Shown: one piece after another, positions 36,150 to 44,137 of the stretch
Layout: each line of letters begins with the position of its first letter
How positions within the stretch are numbered: position 1 is the stretch's first letter
Assembly (NCBI RefSeq): GCF_015712165.1
Contig: NZ_JADPZX010000001.1
Location: 4,533,501 to 4,597,500 of the forward strand
From: Streptomyces spinoverrucosus
GTDB lineage: Bacteria > Actinomycetota > Actinomycetes > Streptomycetales > Streptomycetaceae
Length of the DNA stretch: 64,000 nt
Direction: 5' to 3'
Notes under the pieces: model-generated
The model's input: only the letters and a program-made list of their open reading frames with translations
Databases searched by the model: none
What the model was told of the DNA's origin: nothing
Program-made: the position numbers and the translations under genes

Positions 36150-37127
36150 TCACTGCGCCAGACCCATGTCGGCGAGCCGTGCCCGCTGCGTGTGCTGCGC
36201 CCATTCCTGGGCGGTGCGCATCCGTTCCTCCGCCGTGGTGTCGACGAGCCGGCGGCCGGGCCACACCTCGTAGTCGCCCGCGAGGTCCCGGTGCTGTTCG
36301 AGGCCCTCCTGGTAGAGCTGCTCGCGCCGGAAGGTCAGCTCCCCCACGGGCAGTTGGGCCCACAACCGGGTGCCGCGATCGATGAGTTCTGAGATGCGTT
36401 CGCGGTCGCGCGGGTACCGGCGCAGATGGCGGCGGACGATGGTGGTGCCGACCGACAGGTGGCGGATCTCGTCGATGCCGGCGGCGCGTTCGATCTCGGC
36501 GGCGGGCGGGTCGAAGGGCCGCCACTTGCGTTCGCTCAGCTCCGCCGTGGGGGCGAGGACCCCCTCGACCAGCACGGTGAGTGTGACGACCCCACCGATG
36601 TAGTCCCGCCCGTCGCGCAGCACCTGAAGCCCGAACTCCTCCAGCGGGGCGAGTACGGCGTCCCGGTCGGCGCCCGCCAGGTCCTCCATCGTGTCCTCCA
36701 CATCGGCTTCCAGGACGCCGAGTTCGAGGAGGTGGCCGCGGAAGGCGTAGGCGTGGCGGGCCTCGTCCATCAGCTGGGTGGCGTAGAAGTCCATCCCGGC
36801 GAGGTCGGGGGCGTTCGCCACCAGGTGGGAGATCGCGCGGGCCGCCTTCTCCTCGGCCATGGAGCGGAACGCCAGCTCCTGCATGACCGCCTGCCGCAGC
36901 GGCCCCTCGCGCAGCATGTGCTCCGGTACGGCCACGTCCGGGCTGCGGCCCATCGGGTGACCGCCCAGGGTGCCCTCGGGCACGGCCCGGAACCAGTAGC
37001 CGAGGTCACAGCCCTCCGGTGTCAGCTCGGCGTGCAGCGCGCCGTCGAGCAGGCTGGGGGCGCGGTGCCGGTCGGCCTCCGCGGGGACGCCGGCAGCAGG
37101 GGACGTACGGTCGATGGATGTGGTCAT
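36150..37127 (-). CDS. Ferritin-like diiron protein, VlmB-like oxygenase candidate
   Basis: This is a 325-residue helical protein. Carboxylate/His iron ligands are suggested by MAEEKAARAISHL, QLMDEARHAYAFRGH and GIDEIRHLSVGTTIV (ExxH-type pairs). In valanimycin synthesis the diiron enzyme VlmB oxidises the hydrazine N-N bond to the azoxy group. This gene sits next to VlmA-like and VlmO-like genes in the same order of steps. ATG 37127 (MTTSIDRTSPAAG) follows AAAGGCAGAG. The ligand assignment is from pattern reading. Alternatives are an N-oxygenase or another ferritin-like oxidase. Confidence 0.75.
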   Translation of the reverse strand: MTTSIDRTSPAAGVPAEADRHRAPSLLDGALHAELTPEGCDLGYWFRAVPEGTLGGHPMGRSPDVAVPEHMLREGPLRQAVMQELAFRSMAEEKAARAISHLVANAPDLAGMDFYATQLMDEARHAYAFRGHLLELGVLEADVEDTMEDLAGADRDAVLAPLEEFGLQVLRDGRDYIGGVVTLTVLVEGVLAPTAELSERKWRPFDPPAAEIERAAGIDEIRHLSVGTTIVRRHLRRYPRDRERISELIDRGTRLWAQLPVGELTFRREQLYQEGLEQHRDLAGDYEVWPGRRLVDTTAEERMRTAQEWAQHTQRARLADMGLAQ

Positions 37128-37207
37128 CTCTGCCTTTCTGATCACGATCGGTACGGGGCCGGGCAGCGGTACGGGGGGCATGGCACCGGTACGGGAGTCC
37201 GGGCACC

Positions 37208-38239
37208 TCATACCGCCCTGGTCAGCCGCATCAGCCGCCATACGGCGCGGGGTGTCACCCCGCGCTGGAAGGCGAGGTACTCGGGTTCGATCAGCTGGGG
37301 CCGCCACTTGAGCTTGAAGGACTCCTGCGAGGCCGCCGGATAGATCGCCTGCCCCTTGGTGGCGACCAGCTCCAGGCACCGCCGCAGCGCCTTGCTGCTC
37401 GCGGCGGCGAAGTCGCAGACGTCCGCACGCAGTTGGACGAACGGCGTGAACCCCAGATGGAGCCAGCCGCACTCCTCGTCCTGGAACCGGCGCAGGGCCG
37501 TCGCGAAGATCAGCTCCACGGTCCCGGGCGGGGCCTCGGGCCGCCGCCGCGTCAGGTCGTACAGCCAGCCCGAACGCTCCCCGAACACGGGCGAGTACGA
37601 CACGTAGGCGACGGTCCGTCCGGCGTGCCGGGCGGTGAACAGCCGCCGGTACGGGGCACCGGGGCCGCCGCGCTCGCCGATGAGGAAGTCCAGCTCCTTC
37701 ACATGGCGGCCCTTGTCGCGCAGCCAGGCCTGGTCCACGTCGTCCAGGGCCGCCGTGACGAGCGGGCTGTCCCGCTCCGCGGGCGGCACCTCGGAGACGG
37801 TCACGCCCTCCCGGCGGGCCCGGTTGACCATGTTGCGGACCTTGACCATGCGCTGCCCGCCGAGGCCGTAGCCGTCCAGGTGGATGCTGAAGGAGGCGCC
37901 GAACTGGTTGACCGTGAATCCGTGCCCGGCGTGCAGTTCGGCCGCGGCGCGCGGCAGCTGCACGGCGGTGACCCGGCGGCCCTCGTCCTCGGCCCGCGCC
38001 AGCAGCGCGCCCAGCAGCCGCTCCCGGTCGGCGGCCGCGCACACCGGCCCGCCCAGCTCGAACAGGTGCCGCCGGCCGCCGTCCCGGTAGGGGACGAAGC
38101 CGTCGACGCCGTCCGCGCGGAAGCGGTGGTTGCCCGCGTTCAGGGCGAGGAAGGCGCTGCTGTGCCCGGCGTGGCGGCGCAGCAGCAGGTACGCCTGGTC
38201 GTCGGTGAGGGCCGGGGCGGCCTCGCGGACGCCGCTCAT
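37208..38239 (-). CDS. DUF2156 (MprF-like) aminoacyl-transferase, VlmA-like
   Basis: This is a 343-residue protein of tandem GNAT-like folds resembling the soluble domain of lysyl-phosphatidylglycerol synthase (MprF, DUF2156): LNAGNHRFRADGVDGFVPYR, RMVKVRNMVNRARREGVTVS, and WLYDLTRRRPEAPPGTVELI followed by LGFTPF, the conserved C-terminal core. VlmA, of related type, moves serine from seryl-tRNA to a hydroxylamine in valanimycin synthesis. There is no membrane flippase domain, so a small soluble acceptor is likely. ATG 38239 overlaps the stop of the small membrane-protein gene (ATGA). Confidence 0.78.
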   Translation of the reverse strand: MSGVREAAPALTDDQAYLLLRRHAGHSSAFLALNAGNHRFRADGVDGFVPYRDGGRRHLFELGGPVCAAADRERLLGALLARAEDEGRRVTAVQLPRAAAELHAGHGFTVNQFGASFSIHLDGYGLGGQRMVKVRNMVNRARREGVTVSEVPPAERDSPLVTAALDDVDQAWLRDKGRHVKELDFLIGERGGPGAPYRRLFTARHAGRTVAYVSYSPVFGERSGWLYDLTRRRPEAPPGTVELIFATALRRFQDEECGWLHLGFTPFVQLRADVCDFAAASSKALRRCLELVATKGQAIYPAASQESFKLKWRPQLIEPEYLAFQRGVTPRAVWRLMRLTRAV

Positions 38240-38712
38240 CGGGCCGCCGCCCGGTACCAGGGCACGGTCGCGAAGTCCCGCAGCGCGGACTGGACCGCGG
38301 GATGCGGGCGGGGTTCGAAGGACACCGTGAAAGGCTTGACGAAGTTGCCGAACAGGGCGCGGTCGCCGAACAGGTGGATGGGCAGCACCAGCAGCGCCCA
38401 CTCCCAGCCGCTCACCAGCACCCACGCGCCGAGCACGGCCCCCTGCACGGTCAGGCTGTGCATGGTGTTGTACAGCACGTAGTAGACGCGGGAGATGCGC
38501 CGGTCGGGGCTGCGGTGGTAGGCGAGGGCGCCGGGCAGGTAGCCGATGACGTCGACGTACAGAAAGAGCAGGGCGGCGACCCACCAGCGCACTTCGTGCA
38601 GATGCGCCAGGAAGAACCCGGCGGCCACGAGCAGCCCGGCCAGGTACTCCAGGCGCAGCAGCCGGTAGGTGGTCGGCGTCTGGCACAGGTTCTCTCCGTC
38701 CACGCCGGTCAC
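38236..38712 (-). CDS. Small polytopic membrane protein, VlmO-like candidate
   Basis: This is a 158-residue protein with three or four membrane spans (LEYLAGLLVAAGFFLAHL; WWVAALLFLYVDVIGYLPG; LTVQGAVLGAWVLVSG with the next helix ALLVLPIHLFGD). Conserved-looking polar residues are AYHRSPDRRISRVYY, HLFGDRALFGNFVKP and a Glu in helix 1. In valanimycin synthesis the membrane protein VlmO forms the N-N bond from the O-seryl hydroxylamine, and the position beside VlmA/VlmB-like genes makes this the matching candidate. GTG 38712 overlaps the methyltransferase stop (GTGA), and its own stop overlaps the next start. Confidence 0.65.
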   Translation of the reverse strand: MTGVDGENLCQTPTTYRLLRLEYLAGLLVAAGFFLAHLHEVRWWVAALLFLYVDVIGYLPGALAYHRSPDRRISRVYYVLYNTMHSLTVQGAVLGAWVLVSGWEWALLVLPIHLFGDRALFGNFVKPFTVSFEPRPHPAVQSALRDFATVPWYRAAAR

Positions 38713-39581
38713 CGTCCGCCGACCGGCCGGACCGCGGTCACCAGGATCATGCTCCCCGTCTCCAGGCCGGGGTGGGCGGCGAGGTGGGGAGCGAAGCGGG
38801 CCACGGCGTACGGCAGTCCGAGCAGGTCGGCCACCTGCGCCTGCCAGCCGCGCGCGCCCCACCACTTCTCGGCGTCGGCCAGGTGCCACACCCACGGCGT
38901 GCCGGAGCCGGCCAGGGCCTGGAGCCAGGGCCGCACGAACGGCGAGTCGGCGGCGTCGGCGTTCAGGCACTCCGCGCCGAGGGTGCTGCCGGGCGCGGAC
39001 AGCTCGGACACAACGGTGACGAGCCGGTCCACGGCCTCGGGCGGCAGATAGAACAGCAGCCCCTCGCACAGCCAGGCGGTGGGCCGCCCGGGGTCGAACC
39101 CGGCGGCGCGCAGGGCGGCGCCCCAGTCGGCGAGCAGATCGGCGGTGACGGGCGTGCGCCGCGCGGCGGTGGGGGCGCGGCCCTGCAGCACCTGCTCCTT
39201 GAAGGCGTGCACGGCCGGCAGGTCGACCTCGAAGACATGGACGCCGTCGGGCCACTTCAGCCGGTACGCGCGGGTGTCGAGTCCGGCGCCGAGCAGCACG
39301 ACCTGGCGGACACCGCCGGAGTGGGCCGCGTCGAGAAGGTGGTCGTCGAAGAAGCGGGTGCGTACGGCGAGCCAGTCGGGCAGCACCTGCTGGAGCAGGC
39401 CACTGCCCGGCGGGGCCCCGGCCGTGCGGGCACGGGCCAGGAACTCGGCCGCCAGCGGATCGTGCGACAGCGCGTCGGCCCGCGCGGATTCCTGCGCCCG
39501 CATACGGACGGTCCACAGCGCGGTGGCGGAGACACCGTCCAGGTCGGCGGGGGTGTCGTCGTACGGCAGGGACATGGGCAT
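38709..39581 (-). CDS. SAM-dependent methyltransferase, LCM/TIGR00027 type
   Basis: This is a 290-residue class I methyltransferase of the leucine-carboxyl/polyketide O-methyltransferase group. VRTRFFDDHLLDAA, QVVLLGAGLDTRAYRL (SAM motif I), VFEVDLPAVHAFKEQVL and WLCEGLLFYLPPEAVDRL are the family's hallmark sequence blocks. It may O-methylate the product, as several azoxy compounds carry a methoxy group. It is translationally coupled to the downstream VlmO-like gene. The start ATG 39581 follows AAGGA, and ATG 39575 is also possible. Confidence 0.87.
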   Translation of the reverse strand: MPMSLPYDDTPADLDGVSATALWTVRMRAQESARADALSHDPLAAEFLARARTAGAPPGSGLLQQVLPDWLAVRTRFFDDHLLDAAHSGGVRQVVLLGAGLDTRAYRLKWPDGVHVFEVDLPAVHAFKEQVLQGRAPTAARRTPVTADLLADWGAALRAAGFDPGRPTAWLCEGLLFYLPPEAVDRLVTVVSELSAPGSTLGAECLNADAADSPFVRPWLQALAGSGTPWVWHLADAEKWWGARGWQAQVADLLGLPYAVARFAPHLAAHPGLETGSMILVTAVRPVGGR

Positions 39582-39681
39582 GTCTGGGGTCCTTCGGCAA
39601 TGTGGGCAGTGGCGAATGGTGGATGGCGGGAAGGGGAGATGGAGACACGGCGTCGTAGGGAGACGCGGTGTCGTTCGCTGG

Positions 39682-41235
39682 TCAGCGCGGTGGGCGGCGT
39701 CGGTCGAGGAGCAGGGCCGCGGCGCCCAGCGCCATCAGTGCGGGCGACGGCTTCCAGGGGCGCTGGCCGCCCATCGCGGCCGGCGTGTACGGCTCCTGGA
39801 CCTGTAGGGCGAAACGGCGGTTCGCGGCGTCGGCGAGCAGCCCGCGCCACTGCTCGGGTCCCGTCGTCACGGCCGCCAGCAGGTCCATCGTGTTGCGGGC
39901 GGCCTGGTCGAGGGAGAAGTACTCGCGCAGCAGGGCGACGATGATGCCGCGGGCCTCCGCCTTGAAGACCTCCGCGAGGGCGATGTCCGGCGCGAGACAC
40001 CGCACCGAACCCTCCAGGTTCGCGAAGGACTTGCCGAGCAGGGAGATCGACGGCGCGGAGCCGATGCCGCGCCGGGTCGCCTTCTCCAGGACGGTGGTCA
40101 GCGACACCCCGAAGTTGATGTCCTCCAAAGAGGCCGTGGCGACCTTGGGCACGAGTGCGGCCATGTCGGAAGCGAACGCGGGCAGATTGGACCAGGCCGT
40201 GACCCGGCCCATGTCGGCCCACGCCCAGGCCAGGCCATGGCCGTCGTTCTGCGCGATGGACATCAGCAGGGGCAGCAGGCGCAGGCTGGTGCGGCGGTCG
40301 AGCCGGCCGACCATGCCCCAGTCGATGAGGGTGGCGGGGCCGCCGGGCAGCGCGAAGACGTTGCCGGCGTGCGGGTCGGCGTGGAACATCCGGTCGACGA
40401 AGTAGCCCCGGTACATGAACCGCAGCAGATCCTTGCCGATCTCCGTGCGCTCGCGGTCGCTGAACGCGCGGCGGTCGAGGTGGCGTACCGAGGCTCCGGG
40501 CGCCAGCGACTGCACCAGCACCTTGGGGGTGGCATGCACCACCCGGGGCACGTCCAGGGTCGGGTAGCGGCGGATGTGCTCACGGGCCTCGTCCATGTTG
40601 CGGGCCTCGCCGGTGAAGTCCAGCTCGGGCTCCATGGCGTCGAAGATCGAGTCGAGCATCGCCTCGACGTCGATGACCTCGTTGAAGCGGGGTGCGGTGC
40701 GGGCGACGATCCGGGACGCCTTGCGCATCAGCGCCATGTCGGCGCGGACGGTGTCGCGGATGCCGGGACGCTGCACCTTCACGACCGCGGGCCGCCCGCC
40801 CGGGAGTTGAACCCGGTAGACCTGGGCGAGGGAGGCGGCGCCGAGCGGGCCGGTGGTGTCGATGTCGTCGAAGCACAGCTTCCAGTCCGGGCCGAGTTCC
40901 TGCGCCAGCACCGGCTCGAAGACGGAGAACGGCTGGACGTCGACCTGGTCGTGCAGATTCTGCAGCTCGGCGATCATCACCGGCGGCACCATGTCGGGCC
41001 GGGTGGACAGGATCTGCCCGAGCTTCACGTAGAACGGCCCGAGACTCTCCAGCGCCTTCCGCACGGCTCTCGCCCGCCGGGCCCCGTCCCCGGCGGAGGG
41101 CGTCGCCGAGGGCGGGGCGGCCGGATCCCGCCCGGCCCGCCGGCGGACCCGCGCCACCTGCCCGACCTCGTCCGCGACGAGGCTCCCCAGCACCTTGACC
41201 ACCAGCCGCAGCCGGTTCCCGAGCGGCGCACTCAT
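39682..41235 (-). CDS. AarF/ABC1 (UbiB-type) atypical kinase-like protein
   Basis: This is a 517-residue protein of the ABC1/UbiB family. The KxGQ motif appears as FYVKLGQILSTRPD. LGAASLAQVYRVQLPGGRPA is the A-rich loop, VVKVQRPGI carries the ATP-site lysine, and MFHADPHAGNVFALPGGPAT plus LIDWGMVGRL give the catalytic/metal motifs. It ends in hydrophobic and Arg-rich residues that may anchor it. UbiB relatives support lipid or quinone biosynthesis, sometimes by extracting lipids from membranes. It starts at 41235 with a perfect AGGAGG. It lies 100 bases upstream of the methyltransferase, so it may lead the leftward operon. Confidence 0.9.
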   Translation of the reverse strand: MSAPLGNRLRLVVKVLGSLVADEVGQVARVRRRAGRDPAAPPSATPSAGDGARRARAVRKALESLGPFYVKLGQILSTRPDMVPPVMIAELQNLHDQVDVQPFSVFEPVLAQELGPDWKLCFDDIDTTGPLGAASLAQVYRVQLPGGRPAVVKVQRPGIRDTVRADMALMRKASRIVARTAPRFNEVIDVEAMLDSIFDAMEPELDFTGEARNMDEAREHIRRYPTLDVPRVVHATPKVLVQSLAPGASVRHLDRRAFSDRERTEIGKDLLRFMYRGYFVDRMFHADPHAGNVFALPGGPATLIDWGMVGRLDRRTSLRLLPLLMSIAQNDGHGLAWAWADMGRVTAWSNLPAFASDMAALVPKVATASLEDINFGVSLTTVLEKATRRGIGSAPSISLLGKSFANLEGSVRCLAPDIALAEVFKAEARGIIVALLREYFSLDQAARNTMDLLAAVTTGPEQWRGLLADAANRRFALQVQEPYTPAAMGGQRPWKPSPALMALGAAALLLDRRRPPR

Positions 41236-41379
41236 GTACCACGACCTCCTGATGTCCGACGTCGTATCGGTCCCACATGGACCACGGCCCACCGCCCGCC
41301 CGAGCGACACCCACGGGCCGGACGCAACACCGCCCGACGAGCGCCACGACACTCACCCCGTCGCGGCGCTCGCCCCCTC

Positions 41380-41800
41380 GGCGCATCCGACCCTTCGCAG
41401 CGCCCGGCCCGTCGCAGCGTCCGGCTCGTCGCAGCGTCCGGCCCGTCGCAGCGCCGAGTTGTCGCGGTGGCCGATCTTTCGCAGCGTCCGGCCTGTCGAG
41501 GTGGCTGGCCCCTTGTGGCGTTCGGCCTGTCGTAGCGCCGATCTTTCGCGGCGGCCGGCCTGTCGAGGTGGCTGGCCTCTTGTGGCGTTCGGCCTGTCGT
41601 AGCGCCGATCTTTCGCGGCGGCCGGCCTGTCGAGGTGGCTGGCCTCTTGTGGCGTTCGGCCTGTCGTAGCGCCGATCTTTCGCGGCGGCCGGCCTGTCGA
41701 GGTGGCTGGCCTCTTGTGGCGTTCGGCCTGTCGTAGCGCCGATCTTTCGCGGCGGCCGGCCTGTCGAGGTGGCTGGCCCCTTGCGGCGTCCGGCCCGTCA
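41380..41800. repeat. Noncoding minisatellite, 67-bp tandem unit
   Basis: A unit of exactly 67 bp recurs with copies starting at 41521, 41588, 41655 and 41722. A diverged copy precedes them (41454 onward) and a partial one follows. The left flank (41390-41450) is a 17-bp repeat (CGTCGCAGCGTCCGGCC). It fills the 660-bp gap between the AarF gene and the NPLAAL-protein gene. Frames through it are repeat artefacts. Confidence 0.9.
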
Positions 41801-41832
41801 CAGCGTCCGGCCCCTCGCAGTGCCGCGCTCTC

Positions 41833-41881
41833 GCGGTGCCCTTGCGGCGCCCGACCTCTCGCAGCGCCGCAAGGGCACCGC
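41833..41881 (-). terminator. Strong hairpin downstream of the NPLAAL-repeat gene
   Basis: A perfect 18-bp stem (GCGGTGCCCTTGCGGCGC, 41833-41850, with 41864-41881) and a 13-base loop lie 17 bases after the leftward gene. No T run is present. Confidence 0.85.
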
Positions 41882-41897
41882 GCGATGTACGGCGCGG

Positions 41898-42530
41898 CTA
41901 CGTCGCCTTGCGTGCCGTGGACGTGCGGCCGCCGCCGGTGGCGGCGCCGGTGAGTTGCTGAACGTTCTCCAGCACCTGCACGAGGTTGCCGACCAGCTCG
42001 GTGAGCTGGGCGATCTGCCGGGGCAGTTCGGCCAGGCCCTGGGCCATGTCCGCCGCCCCCGACACGGCTGAGGCGGCACCGCCGGCCACCTGCCCGAGCG
42101 CCCCGAGTGGACCACCCCCGGCGAGGGCGGCCAGCGGATTCGCGGCGCCCGCGGCGCCGGTGAGCGCGGCCAGCGGATTGGCGGCCCCGGCCGCTCCGGT
42201 CACCGCCGCGAGCGGGTTGCCCGCGGCGCCGGTCAGTGCGGCCAGTGGGTTGCCGGCACCGCCCGGCACGGCGGCGTTCGCGGCGCCCGCGAGGGCGGCC
42301 ACCGGGTTGGCGACCCCGCCCAGGGCGGACAGCGCGCTCACCGTGCGCAGCACGTCACCGGGCAGCCCGGTCAGCGCCTGCACGGACTGCGCCGGGGTGA
42401 GCCATTCCAGGCCGTCCCGGTCGTCGCTCTTCCGGTCGAGAATTTCGTCGAAGGCCTTCTTCGTGCTGTCGGCGATGTCGCCGATGAAATCCTTGATGGT
42501 GTCCTGGGTGTTGTTCTTTCCCACGCTCAC
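41898..42530 (-). CDS. Ala/Gly-rich protein with NPLAALTGAAG repeats
   Basis: This is a 210-residue protein. A helical N-terminus (IKDFIGDIADSTKKAFDEIL) is followed by residues about 75-145 made of NPLAALTGAAG/AAN repeats. A helical C-terminal segment (LAELPRQIAQLTELVGNLV) that looks amphipathic and a basic tail complete it. There is no signal peptide. The composition suggests a membrane- or lipid-surface-associated or assembling protein (phasin-like at most), but I recognise no family. The gene lies between the ECF sigma factor and the minisatellite and ends at a strong hairpin. Confidence 0.7.
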   Translation of the reverse strand: MSVGKNNTQDTIKDFIGDIADSTKKAFDEILDRKSDDRDGLEWLTPAQSVQALTGLPGDVLRTVSALSALGGVANPVAALAGAANAAVPGGAGNPLAALTGAAGNPLAAVTGAAGAANPLAALTGAAGAANPLAALAGGGPLGALGQVAGGAASAVSGAADMAQGLAELPRQIAQLTELVGNLVQVLENVQQLTGAATGGGRTSTARKAT

Positions 42531-42618
42531 TGCCTTTCATCTCGCCGGTCCGCCGACATTCGGGAACCGTCCTCGCGGAATTTATGGAAGTGCCGGAAAA
42601 GGAAAACCACGGAACGTG

Positions 42619-43173
42619 CTAGGCCGCCGCCCCGTCCAGCGCACGCGCGCACATCAGCCGCAACCGCGCCCGCCCCCGGGTAAACGCACCCTCGGCCGCC
42701 TTGACCGAAATCTGATGCATACGCGCGAATTCCAGGGTGGAGATGCCCTGGACCCGGGCGAGCACCACCTGCCGCTCCCGGCCGCGCAGCAGGTCAACCT
42801 GCCCGAGGAGCCAGCGCCCGAAGTCCTGGTCGCACACGCCCTCGTCGGGCAGCTCGGGCACCCCCACCTGCACGGCCCGGCGCAGCAGCCGGTGGCGCCG
42901 CTCCTGCTCGCGGTAGTGATCGGCACACAGCCGCAGCGCGACCGAGGTGAGAAACGGCCCGATCCGCTCGCGGTCCAGGCTGCCGTGCGCGGCGGCCCGC
43001 AGCATGGCCTCATGGACACAGTCCTCGGCGTCCTGCGCGTTCGGCAGCCGGCGCCGGACCAGCCGCAGGAGCCTTTCCCGGTGCCCGGCGATCTCGGTCC
43101 AGGAAAATTCCCGGCCCACATCCTTGGATACCGGAATCTCGGTTGAGCCGTGAAGTTCTCCGGAGTAATTCAA
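42619..43173 (-). CDS. ECF-type RNA polymerase sigma factor
   Basis: This is a 184-residue sigma factor. Region 2 lies in QDAEDCVHEAMLRAAAHGSL and LTSVALRLCADHYREQERR. Region 4 is in LLRGRERQVVLARVQGISTL followed by EFARMHQISVKAAEGAFTRG, the helix-turn-helix. No anti-sigma gene is adjacent, so control may be transcriptional or through its N-terminal 30 residues. It lies upstream of the NPLAAL gene and next to the ACP gene and may drive the neighbouring biosynthetic operons. The ATG at 43173 (MNYSGELHG) gives the fuller N-terminus. Confidence 0.87.
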   Translation of the reverse strand: MNYSGELHGSTEIPVSKDVGREFSWTEIAGHRERLLRLVRRRLPNAQDAEDCVHEAMLRAAAHGSLDRERIGPFLTSVALRLCADHYREQERRHRLLRRAVQVGVPELPDEGVCDQDFGRWLLGQVDLLRGRERQVVLARVQGISTLEFARMHQISVKAAEGAFTRGRARLRLMCARALDGAAA

Positions 43174-43464
43174 GAAATCCCCCTCCGCCCGTCACCCGAC
43201 AACTGTCCGCCCGGGGCCGGAGACAAACGGTCGCAATGGACGTCCACTCATCCGCATGAAACCGACCAAAAGCCCCGGCGCAGGCTTCCGTTTCGTGCTA
43301 CAAATCGAGGGCGGAACCACCCGACGGCCCATTTTCTCAACGGGTTGGCCGACCGCTTATTACAGCGGAAACGTGCCGCCGTCACACAGAAACGTGCCAT
43401 CACTGGGGAAAGCCTCACCACGGCGGTGCGGGGCGGGCTGATGGGGGGCGAGGACCGCGCGACG

Positions 43465-43725
43465 TCAGGACGCGTCGTGGAAGGCCAGGAAGGCGTCACC
43501 GAGGGTGGAGGCGGGGGAGAGGTCCAGCGCCTCGTCGGGCAGCCTGACGCCGAACTCCTCCTCCACGGCCACGACGAGTTCCAGCATGGCCGGCGAGTCC
43601 ATGCCGAGGCTCTCGAAGGTCGCGTCGGCGGTCAGCCGACTCGGACTCACCGGCACTTCGAGGTGGTGGGCGATCAGCGCGACCAGCGGCTCGGGCAACC
43701 CGGTCCGTCCTGTGGCCTGGGGCAT
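43465..43725 (-). CDS. Acyl carrier protein
   Basis: This is an 86-residue carrier protein. The phosphopantetheine site is FESLGMDSPAMLELVVAVEE (Ser in GMDS, here followed by Pro rather than the usual Leu). An acidic helix 2 and FGVRLPDEALDLSPASTLGD complete the four-helix fold. ATG 43725 (MPQATGRTGLPEP) follows AGGAG. No ketosynthase is in the window. It may hold the acyl chain reduced by the SDR at 31437. The SP instead of SL at the attachment site is unusual. Confidence 0.88.
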   Translation of the reverse strand: MPQATGRTGLPEPLVALIAHHLEVPVSPSRLTADATFESLGMDSPAMLELVVAVEEEFGVRLPDEALDLSPASTLGDAFLAFHDAS

Positions 43726-43914
43726 ACGGAGTGCTCCTGTTCGTTCTCCGAGCCGTTCTTCCTGCCGTTCCTGACAAGAAGAACGCGCGACACGGACGAC
43801 CGGCCACTGCTCGATCGGGTGGTCCACGAGAGCCGGAAAAGGCCGGTCAGTGGCGGCGGGCGGAAACGGTGGCGCGACCGGTCCCGCGCATGGCGTACAC
43901 TGGTGTCACACCGA

Positions 43915-43988
43915 CGCGGGGTGGAGCAGCTCGGTAGCTCGCTGGGCTCATAACCCAGAGGTCGCAGGTTCAAATCCTGTCCCCGCTA
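43915..43988 (+). tRNA. Initiator tRNA-Met (CAT)
   Basis: This is a 74-base cloverleaf. The anticodon loop CTCATAA gives CAT. The anticodon stem ends in GGG:CCC and position 1 (C) is unpaired with position 72 (T), both marks of the initiator. The T-arm has GGTTCAAATCC. A terminator follows. Confidence 0.95.
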
Positions 43989-43997
43989 CTGAAGGCC

Positions 43998-44037
43998 CGG
44001 GGCCGGAATCCAGATCATGGATTCCGGCCCCGAGTCG
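43998..44037 (+). terminator. Terminator of the initiator tRNA
   Basis: A perfect 15-bp stem (CGGGGCCGGAATCCA, 43998-44012, with 44018-44032) and a 5-base loop are followed by AGTCGTTT. Confidence 0.88.
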
Positions 44038-44137
44038 TTTCTACCCGGCCTCATCCGGTCGGCCCTTCCGACTGGTCCCGCACACCCACTCCGGGAACCC
44101 TGGACAGGTGCGGTGACCTGCGTGGTAGGAGACGACA

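Noticed and set aside
41454..41790. CRISPR array
   Set aside because: The repeat units are directly abutting, 67 bp each, with no unique spacers between them and no cas genes nearby.
41232..41801. Frames through the 67-bp minisatellite as coding genes
   Set aside because: They consist only of the repeat unit read in several frames on both strands, with no ribosome site or domain.
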